A stretch of 64,000 bases of DNA, taken from the NCBI GenBank assembly GCA_023014335.1, contig JAECYW010000010.1, positions 1,736,001 to 1,800,000 of the forward strand, in the 5' to 3' direction. Source of the DNA: Galerina marginata. Its lineage: Eukaryota > Basidiomycota > Agaricomycetes > Agaricales > Galerinaceae. The translations under genes were made by a program, and so were the position numbers. Below the pieces are notes generated by a model. The model ran no database searches. It worked only from the letters and a program-made list of their open reading frames with translations, and was not told the DNA's origin. Positions 43,301-53,024 of the stretch are shown here, piece by piece. Positions within the stretch are counted from its first letter, which is position 1, and each line of letters opens with the position of its first letter.

Positions 43301-45081
43301 CATGATTTGGCGAAGAAGTTGCAGAATGTTCAGATGGCAGAGTCTCCTGTGCATCAACTGCAAACGTTCCAACAACAGCAAATTCATCATCAGCACCAGC
43401 ACCAGCAGCAGCTCTCCCGTTCGCAGACTCACCATTCCAAATCGGTTTCCAAGTCTTCAGGAGATCAACAACACTTACTCAGCCCGCCATTTGCACCTTC
43501 GCCTCCTATGTCTTCGCCTGCTATGCGCAGTCGAAGTGTGAAAGAGCCATCCAATTCCCTCCACCAGCCCTTTTCGCCCTCACCCACCACATCAATGCAT
43601 GCACCTCCTGTTCCAGCTCTACGCTCCATGCGCTCTTTCCACCGTCCTTCCTCTAGTCATCGGCCTGCAGGCACGGAAGGTTCACGTTCCTCGCCGCTTC
43701 CTGAGGCCGACCAGAGACTTGGCCGCTCATCTACCACCTCCAACCACCGTGGTAGCAATGAGGGTTACATTCGTCGTTCTACTTCACAATCAAGAATCAG
43801 CGGAGAGAGGACGATGAGAACTGAGGAACCTGTGCCACCTCTACCCTTCAATCGCAGTGCTAGACCGAGCATCGACCATGGTACCGACCGTGAAGAGCAG
43901 AGGAAAGCCATGAAGGGCCATCCATCTCCTGAGATGCGAGTGCATTCTAAGAGACCATCTACGGCGGATCCAGAGCGACCAAAGACAAGCTCGTCTCAGC
44001 ATCAGCCCCAGCCTCAACTTCAACCTGCGAACGTCATCATGAAGCCCGTCGTATCTCAACAACGCATTTTTGTGGGCAACCTACAGCAATTCCACATGGT
44101 GGAGATCAGTCCTTCGACGACTGCCGGCGACGTCATTGCCATGATGGATTCTCAGGGTATCCTGAAAGGATGGGCAGGCAGCGGTGGGTGGATGGTGTTT
44201 GAGATCGCACAGGACTTTGGCATGGGTACGTGTTTTTCCTAATATCCTACTCGCGTGTTGTTGCTCATGGTGTCCTGTAGAACGTCCTGTTCGGAGCTAT
44301 GAACTCCTTGCTGATGTACAATCCTCGTGGTTGAAGGACAAGACTGTGAACTACTTTGTTCTCAGGTTAACCCCGCTAGCTGTTCCTTTGAGCCGCAGTG
44401 TAAGTTCCTTGATTTAGTTTACCCTCGTCTCGAGTACTCAAACGTCTTTATCTAGGCTATTCCATCAAGCTCTCCTACTCATTCTGGCTACGTTGAATGG
44501 GAAGTGAAAAGAGGAAAGTGGAGTAAACGGTGGTTGCAACTGCGCGAGCACAGCCTGTGGCTCTCAAAGCGCGATAACGTACGTCTTCTCTGTGTTGAGA
44601 AAATAAGTTTCATATTCTAACCTCGAGTCGCAGCGCAAGGACGAGGTTCTAATTTGCTCTCTTTCAAACTTCGATGCCTATAATATCACCCGCAACCACC
44701 GAGCCCCAAAGCCATATGCATTTGCCATCAAGTCGACCGATAATCTCTCGTTTTTCGAAAGTGCTGCGGATTACTTGCACAATTTCTCGTGTTCAGAGAA
44801 AGATGGCTCAGTATGGATGGAGAAGATTCTCGTCGCTCGTGTATGTTCATTTCTCTTTCCGATACTATACTTTCTTATCTGATAAACTCCTTCAGTCGTA
44901 TGTTCTTCATCAAGAAAAACAAGTCCTCTTCAGCCCCAAATCGCCCGCCGGCAACGCCAGCGCACCTCTCGCTCGTTCAGGCACCAAGAAACACCCCCCT
45001 CCAAGGACTCTGCAACCCCTCATTCCTTTACTTCATAATGACGTCTTCGAACCGGGTTCTCTCCTTGCAAACCACCTTTAG
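37331..45081 (+). CDS. Large RA-PH domain protein (Ras-association plus pleckstrin homology)
   Basis: 2288 residues in seven exons: 37331-37654, 38007-39806, 40118-44225, 44281-44399, 44456-44578, 44634-44840, 44896-45081. All phases agree. The first ~2000 residues are low-complexity (Ser/Pro/Gly runs, PSPSPSPNPNP, acidic DDDDDGDDDDDD-like patches, Gln/His runs) and probably disordered. About 2018-2115 fits a Ras-association fold (IFVGNLQQFHMVEISPSTT.., SYELLADVQSSWL). About 2128-2227 is a PH domain (GYVEWEVKRGKWSKRWLQLR.., SVWMEKILVARSYVL). The RA-PH order recalls Grb7/RIAM-type adaptors, which bind small GTPases and phosphoinositides, so a cortical or polarity role is likely. Decayed partial copies are scattered through both arms. 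Confidence 0.82.
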
Positions 45082-45605
45082 ATGATCGCGTTTACGATTT
45101 CACATTCATTTCTTTCATTCATTTATTGTCTACTATGTCTATTTAACACCCTATCTCATTTTTTATCTTTCTTGTTCAGTCTAGACCTACTATCTTTTCG
45201 CCTTTTCTTTCGTTCTTTATATCACCACCATCCAACGACCAACCAAACCAAACCAAACCAACCCAACCCCGCATGTATCCTAGTCCCACCGACCAAGAAG
45301 AGTAGTTTAGTCTGGAGATGTATCTATATCTATATCATTCTCGCATGTATCGTCTCGATGTACATGTGTAAAACGGGCGTAGCTTGGCTGTACTCTTTTA
45401 TTTCTGTAGAGTCGTTGTTATGTGCACACAGCAAGTGTAATAAATGAAATACTAAGAACATGCTCGCAGTTTGATTAGGATAGGAGTGTGCAAAAGGTTA
45501 TACTCGTATGACAGATACAACATCCAAAGAAATCAACGTACTCGTACGTAGAGGAGCAAAAAACCATAAGTAAACAAAAGGCGAGGTTGAAGTAAAGGGA
45601 AAAAG

Positions 45606-48130
45606 TTAATCAGCTTTCTTCAGCTTTTTCTTCGGAGGCTCGTCCTCGTCCTTCTTCTTAGGCCTAGGCTTGGGACGGGGCTTCTCCTCGTCCACGTCCA
45701 TCGGCTCGTCTCCGTCCTTTGGCTTTGGTTTAGGCGCAGTCTTAGGCTTAGGTTTTGGCCTTGGCTTCTCTTTCTCCTTCTCCTTCTCCTTTCCACCCTC
45801 ATCATCATCATCCACATCCATCGCCTCATCATCCGACTTCTTCGCTTTCGGCTTCGGTTTGGGCTTTGGCTTAGCCTTGGGCTTCTCCTTCTCCTTCTCC
45901 TTCCCGTCCTCCGCGTCGCTCTCGTCCGCCTTGGTCTTGGTCTTGGCCTTGTCCTTGTCCTTGGGCACGGCGGGTTTCTTCTTCACCACCTTCTTCGGCG
46001 CGTCGTCGTCGCCTGACCCCGAGCCGGTGGTTTTGGGTTTGGCCTTGCTCTTTTTGGTTTTGGTTTTGCTGCCTTTTGTGAGCGCCCGATCGCCGCTTGC
46101 GTCTGAAGCGGTCTTCGCGCCGGATGAGTCCGAGTCGCTGTCGCTTGGCGAGCCCGAGTCCGAGTCGGAGGCTTTGAAGTCCTCTGTAGGTGTAGATTAT
46201 GTGTATTAGTAAAGAACGAGCAATGGGAGGAGAAAACACAGACCGTCTTCCTCAGAACTATCATCATCACCCCCACCGCTCTTCTTCACCGCCTTCTTCC
46301 CCCTCCCATCCGAATCATCGCTCACCACACTCTGCATATCATCATCCTCATCCTCATCATCCACCACAGCCTTCAACAACAAATCCGCATCCGGCACCAT
46401 CTCATTCTTAACCCTAATCTTCTTATCCCTCAAATACGCCTCCGTGATCTCATGCTCCTCTTTATTGATCGACGTGAACGTGTGCTCGGGCCCGGACTTG
46501 GTGACGATCTTGATGTCGAAGGTGCGGCCGGCGGCGGCGGTGGCTCCTCCGCCTGCGCCGACGCGGGAGAAGATGAGCTGGTGGATGTCGGCGAGCTCGA
46601 TTAGGAGGGGTTGTTTGGAGACGAAGAAGATGTAGCGCTCGAGCATGAAGAGGTCGCCTTGGATGGCTTTGAGGTTGGCTTTGAACCCTGGGTGGCCGTC
46701 GCGGCTGTTGGGGGAGGGAGGATGTTAGTATGGGAAGGGTGGGGTTGGGGGAGATGGAGATGGACCTTTGGAAGCTGCCTGACCCGATGATTTTTTTGCC
46801 GGCGAGGGCGCGGAAGACGCTGGATACGACTTCGTATGTTGGGTCTTCGTAGTTTTTCTTTAGTTTGTCGTATTTTGCGATTTCCTCGCTGGTGTGGAGT
46901 TAGATGATGGTTTTGCTGAGGTAGGAGAAATACGTACTCGCTCATGTTGAGCTCGGCGGTGATCTCCTCTTCTCGGGTGAATTGCATGACGAGGTACTGG
47001 TATAATGTTTGGCCTTGACGAATTGGCGTGCTCAAACCCAGCTAAAGACAAGACAAGTCAGCACATGGATTTGAACGGTAATAAAACCGACATACGATAA
47101 AGAGGACTTGCTGGTCGTCCTTGGGCAGCAAGAACAACTTGGCGATACTCTGATAAAGGACCTTGTAGTCGTACGTCTTACCCCGCAACCTCAAAAAGTC
47201 AGGGAACATATCCATATCATATCGTCCACGGGGGGTAAGCACCAAGACCTCATCGAAGCTGAGGATCAAATCCCCCGTACCCTGGCCGATCTCCGCCTTC
47301 TCCTTGATAGTGTCATGGAAGACCTGCGCAGCGCTGATCTCCTCGTCGTCGTCCTCGTTGTCCGACTTCTGCGAGCCGTTGTCGGAGCCTTTGAGCTTGG
47401 TGATCGTGCCGGGGACGAAGAATCTGATCTCGGTCAGCTCGTCGCCTGTTTGTTTTGCCGCGGTGGATTTGGACCCTGAAGGGGCGGGTGTGAGGTTGGA
47501 GAACTCGAGGGAGACTTCGGTTTTCCCTGCGATGTTGGAGTTGGCGACGTGCTGCAGGGGGAGCTCGAAGGCGGTTTTGCCGGATACCATGAATGCGAGG
47601 TCTTGGCCTGCATCCCAGCGTAAGTGTGCTGTCTCTGTCTCTGCCACGTAGTAAAAGCGAAAATACCGTGAAAATCAGCAACCCCCCAATTCCACCCCTT
47701 CCATGAGGCTTCGATCGTCTCGAGCGTGAGCTGAAAGTGGTTCTTCATCAACGCCGCGAGCTTATCGTGGTCCTGCGGGAGCCAATCAGCTTTTTTTGCT
47801 CGTTGAGGAGGGCCAGCAGGTGTGGATATACAGACCTCGCGAGTAAACCCGTCGAACCTTTCGCGTTTGTGGTCTTTCAGCCCGACGCGAAGCTGGAAGC
47901 CGCGCGCGACTCGGACCCACTGCACCCATTTGATATTGTCAGAGTGCACGGCGACGACTTTTTCTTTTTCAGAGTCGGCCTTCCACGCCATGCCGCTCGT
48001 GGCTACACGGAACTCTGCAGTAAGAAAAACGGTGACTGTCAGAGGTTTGTAGTGATTTTATGGGTGCGATGTACGCACTCCCTTGCTCCATGGACAACCC
48101 ATGGTAGATCCTGTCGAATTGTTGGGTCAT
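45606..48130 (-). CDS. POB3: FACT histone chaperone subunit POB3 (SSRP1-like)
   Basis: 704 residues in eight exons (minus): 48130-48079, 48014-47836, 47772-47667, 47607-47096, 47041-46938, 46888-46766, 46704-46244, 46183-45606. The partner of Spt16 in FACT, which reorganises nucleosomes ahead of polymerases. The N-terminal domain has GKFRVATSGMAWK; the middle has GTGDLILSFDEVLVLTPRGR, RGKTYDYKVLYQSIAKLFLL and the tandem-PH region with GHPGFKANLKAIQGDLFMLE. An acidic stretch (DDEDEDDDMQ) is followed by a tail of about 190 residues rich in Lys-Pro repeats (KPKPKPKPK). No HMG box is seen, as in fungal POB3, where a separate Nhp6 supplies it. The basic tail is unusually long compared with yeast. 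Confidence 0.92.
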
Positions 48131-48293
48131 GGGTGGCGATGTGAGCTCAAGAGCTGCAGGCGAGGAAGGGGAGTCAGGAAAAGAGGCAAGACGCGCTGCG
48201 GAGTTTGAATCTGATCCAGACGCGTTTCTTGACGGGAAAGTGCCGGGAAGCAGATCTCTTGAGCCTTTTGCCCTTGTCCTTCACCGATTTGAT
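48131..48293. promoter_or_regulatory. Bidirectional promoter between POB3 and alpha-actinin
   Basis: Only 163 bp separate the two divergent ATGs, so both promoters and leaders must share this stretch or overlap the first exons. No TATA box is obvious. Confidence 0.55.
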
Positions 48294-51083
48294 ATGGTCG
48301 TGGATACTCCAGAAACCCGCTCTCGAGATACGCAAGAACGAACCTTCTGCAAATGGTGCGCTCCTGAGATCGGTCAACCAGCTATACTCAACTCTTGCAG
48401 GCTAAATACGAAACTCGAAGCGCACGGATATCCGACGATGTCCTCTCTCGTTAAAGACCTCTCCGATGGCGTGCGGCTTATCCAACTAATGGTGCGCATC
48501 TCCCAGTTCAGTGTACTCCCAATTCTGAACACTGTCTTACAGGAGATCATGGGTACCGTCCACTCCCTAACGTTCATCCCATAACCCCCTGACATTCATC
48601 GAACGGACAGGTGATACCTCCCTGGGGCGATACAACAAGAACCCGCGCATGCGCGTGCAGAAAGCCGAGAACGTGAACAAGGCGCTCGAGTTCATCACCT
48701 CGCGCGGCGTCAAGCTGACGAACATCGGGCCTGAGGGTGCGTTTGCCTGCCTGCCTTGCCTCCGCTCTGGTGTACAACCCCCGGCTGATTGTGTGTAGAT
48801 ATCATTGACGGCAATCTCAAGCTCATCCTCGGGATGATCTGGACGCTCATTCTTCGATTCACTATCGCCGATATCAGGTTTGTTCTTCCTCGCTTCTTTC
48901 GTTTTCTGGCTTCTTACGTCTTCCTCCGAAAGCGAAGAAGGTCTCTCTGCGAAAGAGGGTCTCCTCCTCTGGTGTCAGCGCAAGACGGAACCGTACAAAG
49001 AAGTCAATGTACAAGATTTCTCATACAGCTGGTCAGACGGCCTCGCCTTGTTCGTATTACCTATTATCGTCCTATGCGTTCTGACGTCATTCAACCTCTT
49101 TTCGTGTCATACAGATGCGCGTTGATACACTGCCATCGTCCGGATCTCCTGGACTTTAACTCGTTAGACAAGGTCGGTCGATACCCCTTCATTCTTACGA
49201 ACGGATGCTAAACATCCAAGTAGACTGACCGACATGGCAATACACGACTGGCGTTCAAGGTTGCCGCAGAGCATCTCAATATCCCAGTCAGTGGTCTAAA
49301 CAATCTGAACCAACCTCAGTACTAAATTCACCTATCTCAGCAACTTCTCGAAGTGGAAGATCTATGCGACTCCGCCCACCCAGACGAACGCAGTGTCATG
49401 ACCTACATCGCCAGTTTCTTCCACGCGTTCTCGACGATGGGTAAATTACCTTACCTCGCCCATGCTCGACAATCTCTGATCCGAATATTTATTTATTGCA
49501 ACAGACCAAGCCGAGACGGTATCCAGACGCGTCGAAAAATTCGCAGAACTAATGCAATCCGTCTGGCTCATCCGCAACGACTACGAAAGACGCGTCAAAC
49601 TCGTACGTACCCCCAAACCCAAACCCATCCAATCCCACTCACTCACCCAACCCCACCCACAGCTCCTCTCCGCCCTCTCCTCCATCCAAGCCCAATGGTC
49701 CTCCCAGCTCCTCGACGGCTCCTACGCCGACGCCAAAGAACAGTCCGCCGCATTCACCATCTACAAGCAGACCACCAAGCGCAGCTGGGTGACCGAACGG
49801 CAGGACCTGGCGACGCTCTTCGGGAACGTGCAGACCAAGCTGAAGACGTACGCGTTGAGGGAGTACGTCCCGCCCGCGGGGCTTTCGTTGGCGGATTTGG
49901 ATGTGGCGTGGCAGAGGCTGTTGGAGGCGGAGGCGGAGAGGAGTCGGAGGATTAATGCGCAGATTAGGCTGTGAGTGTGATTTTGGTATAGGATAGGATA
50001 TCGTTTTTTTGACTTGGCTTGGGGTGTGATTAGGATTAAGGAGACGCTGAGGAAGAAGTTCGCGAAGCTGGCTAATGATTTTGAGCAGAAGCTGCATGAG
50101 ATCTCGAGTGAATTGACTGCGATCGAAGGACCGCTCGAGGTATGTCATGTCCATCTTTGACAACCGATCTCGCGAATACTAAATGTCAGCATGGGCTATA
50201 GGGCCAACAAAAGCAAGTGCAGCAGATCCAAACGCGAATACCAGCTCTTTCCGAAACGCTAGCCACGGTCGCGCAGGCGGAGACAGAGTGCGAGGCTGCG
50301 AATGTGGAGGAGAATGATTATACGATTTTTACGTGTCAGGATTTGGAGTTTGAGCTGGAGCTTGTGATGCATAGTATCACGAAGAAGATCACTTTTATCG
50401 ATAATCAGGTGTGTTTTACTCTGCGTTATTATTTTGTGTGGTTTACGAAGAGCATTACCTAACATCTGCAGATCGTTTCGCGGAATATGACGAACCTGAC
50501 CCCGGCGCAGCTTGAAGAGTTCGAGAGCACGTTCCGGTACTTTGACAAAGACGAGACCAACACGCTCAGCCAGGCGGAGATGATCGCGGCGCTCGCGAGT
50601 CTGGGGATCGTTTATTCGGAGGAAGACATGGATTTGATCTACGATCAGCTCGTGGCGGACTACGGCGCGGTGACGTTTGAGGCGTTCATCAACCTCTTGG
50701 TAATGCTTTTCTTGACACTTCTGTTCTTTCGATTGTATTGTATTGACGATGGATTGTGCATGGTGGGTGGAATTGTAGGTGGAGATTACTGAAGACCAGA
50801 CTTCGCCGGACCAGCTGCGCGAGTCGTTCCGCGGGATCGCGAAAGACAAGGTGTGTGTTCCTCTGTGTGCTGCTGCTGCTGCTTCGGGGTGACTGCGACT
50901 GCGACTGACTCGACCTGCCCTGCGTAGCCGTTCGTCACCGAGCTGGACCTGCGCATCGCGCATCTGCCCGCTGCGTCTATTGATTACCTCCGCGAGGCCA
51001 TGCCGAGGGGACAGAGTAATGGGGATGGGGGTGAGGCGGAGTATGATTATGAGCGGTTTATTGATGAGGTGTTTAGTACATAG
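48294..51083 (+). CDS. ain1: Alpha-actinin, F-actin cross-linker
   Basis: 626 residues in sixteen exons from ATG 48294 to TAG 51081-51083; phases agree at every junction. The third exon is only 10 bp (48543-48552, encoding EIM plus one base). Two calponin-homology domains form the actin-binding head: CH1 about 8-120 ([20 protein letters not shown]-like [17 protein letters not shown]) and CH2 about 125-230 ([19 protein letters not shown] [35 protein letters not shown]). A short rod follows (about 240-470), then an EF-hand pair: loop D500-E511 is close to consensus, while the second is degenerate. The architecture resembles the short fission yeast Ain1. It should bundle actin at rings and septa. 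Head to head with POB3 and followed by cofilin. Confidence 0.92.
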
Positions 51084-51311
51084 TTTTTACTTTTTTTCTT
51101 CTTGTTGTTTTTCCAGCATACTTTAGTCTTTAGTCTTTTTGACAGAGCACAGCGGAGAGATAAGAGATCGCTGAGATAATAACCCCGGGCCTAATTGGGT
51201 TGATCCCGTTCTTGATCTAGAACGCAGTCCATCCACAGCCACTTATAATCAACCAACCAACCACTCTCTTCCTCACTCCCATCTCCATCTCCCCATCGCA
51301 CACTAACCAAC
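51084..51311. promoter_or_regulatory. Cofilin promoter and pyrimidine-rich leader
   Basis: Only 228 bp between actinin stop and cofilin ATG. The last 70 bp are C/T- and CAA-rich (ccaaccaaccactctcttcc), typical of leaders of highly expressed fungal genes. Confidence 0.45.
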
Positions 51312-52043
51312 ATGGTGAGCCTTACTCTTTTCCCCCAACTCCCCTCTGGAACTCACCCCTTAACTTGACCTAACAGGCTTCCGGCGTCGGCGTCAACGAC
51401 CTCTGCATATCCACCTTCCAAGAGCTCAAGCTGAAGAAGAAATACAAGTACATCATCTTCACCCTCAACAAGGACTTCACCGAGGTCATCGTGGAGAAGA
51501 CGTCGAGCGAGGCGGACTACGACGCTTTCCTTGCGGATCTCCCAGAGACGGAGTGCAGATGGGCGATCTACGACTTTGAGTTTGAGAAGGAGGGCGCGGG
51601 GAAGAGGAATAAGATCATCTTTTTGTCGTGGTGAGTCGCGCGGCGTTCGTGCTATCGATGGGATGCGGAGTGGGGGGGTTGCGAGAGGAGATGGCGGATA
51701 CGCGGTCTTATCGATCTCTTTGCCTTTCCAATCGTGTTCATCTTTCTTCCGTTTCGTTGCTGTGGTGTTGAATGGGGTGTTTCTGGGATCAGATACTGAT
51801 CAAGCTCGATTAGGTCTCCCGATGACGCGAAGATCAAGCAGAAGATGGTGTTCGCGTCCTCCCGGGACGCGCTCAAGCGCGCGCTGAACGGCATCGCGGT
51901 CGAAGTACAAGGAACCGATTTTGGAGAGGTCGCGCATGAGAATAGTGAGTCCCCCCTCCGCGCCTCTGTCCCCGAGTTGATTGCTGATTGCTGGTTTTTT
52001 TGTGCTCTTTGCAGTTCTGGACAAAGCCAACCGCGGTAATTAA
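51312..52043 (+). CDS. COF1: Cofilin (ADF/cofilin actin-severing protein)
   Basis: 138 residues in four exons: 51312-51314, 51377-51630, 51814-51944, 52015-52043. The first exon holds only the start codon. MASGVGVN at the N-terminus places a serine at position 3, the usual regulatory phosphosite. ADF-homology features are [52 protein letters not shown] and the actin-binding helix [14 protein letters not shown]. It severs and depolymerises F-actin, complementing actinin next door. A truncated inverted copy starting at exon 3 is at 26040-26815. Confidence 0.95.
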
Positions 52044-53024
52044 GAATCTAAGACGCCCCTAAATAGCCCTAATCGTCCGCCCTGTCAAATAACTGCTTTC
52101 CCCAATCCCTGACCCTGTTTTTCTTACGGCACGATTTTATCCTCTCCTCTGGGCTCAAGTTGCTATCCTCTGCACCCATCCAGCGGCGTCTTTGTATTCT
52201 TTTTCTTTCTTTTTCTTCTCTGCTGTGAAGGACCGTAATCTACATCCACGGAGACGAGCGTAGAGTCCGAGTCGAGTGATGGGAGAATATTGTTACGATT
52301 GAATTTCTCTCTTCTTTTTTTATATCGAATTGCTGCGTTTTTTCTCTGATGCCACTTTGCGAGCTTCTTTTCTTTTGAGCGCTGGCACCGTTGAGTGTCT
52401 CTGAGCATAGACCAGAGGTTGAGATCGATTATCTGGCTTGCGTTTAATGAAAAGCTGATCACACGAGCAATTATTTAACTTGGGCCCTTTCTTCCTTCCA
52501 GACGCATATCACAAAAATGAAAATCTGCAATGCAAGCATATCTTTATATCTTTTCCACTGACATCTGAAAACGCGCGCCGTTGATGGCCTTCGCACCAGA
52601 AATTTCAAGTGGCGATGCATGTATATTCGCTCCTTTGACGACTGGCGCCAGGTAAACCATTAATCTACACCGCCTATGTAACTCTTTCTGAACAACAGCT
52701 TCGTTTGACAGTCTGTCCAGAGTAGACTGCCCCAGTGTCTAGAAAGAACGCGTCTTTCCTCATATTTGTTACAATTGTTACTGCTTATAACTTGGAGCTT
52801 GACTTGACATGCTTGACATAAGCTTGACATGAGCTTGACCGGACACTGCGGTACACGTGGGCACAGCTACACGGTCGGGAAAGCGGTGTTCAGCATTTGG
52901 ACAGTGCGTATCCTCCCCCTCTACTTGTACTACAGTTCTCAGGCGTCTCCCTTCACGAAGAGATTCCAACTTGCGCGCCCTTCTCAAGTGCCCTCTCGAA
53001 CTTTCTGAAATCTCGTGTAGAGTA
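52044..53024. repeat. Cofilin 3' flank and promoter of DUF6535 copy D
   Basis: 52044 to about 52470 recurs inverted in the cofilin pseudogene block (26040-26562). From about 52600 the sequence is shared with the upstream regions of B, C and E. It carries several spaced copies of gcttgacat (52798-52840), denser here than in the other copies. No gene is seen in this interval. Confidence 0.6.
52854..52859. promoter_or_regulatory. CACGTG site upstream of DUF6535 copy D
   Basis: 166 bp upstream of the ATG in GCGGTACACGTG, preceded by the gcttgacatgagcttgacc array. Confidence 0.5.

Noticed and set aside
40118..44242. A stand-alone 1374-codon gene
   Set aside because: It begins with GTG immediately after a CTAG acceptor and joins in phase with the exon ending at 39806 and the exon starting at 44281; it is exon 3 of the RA-PH gene.
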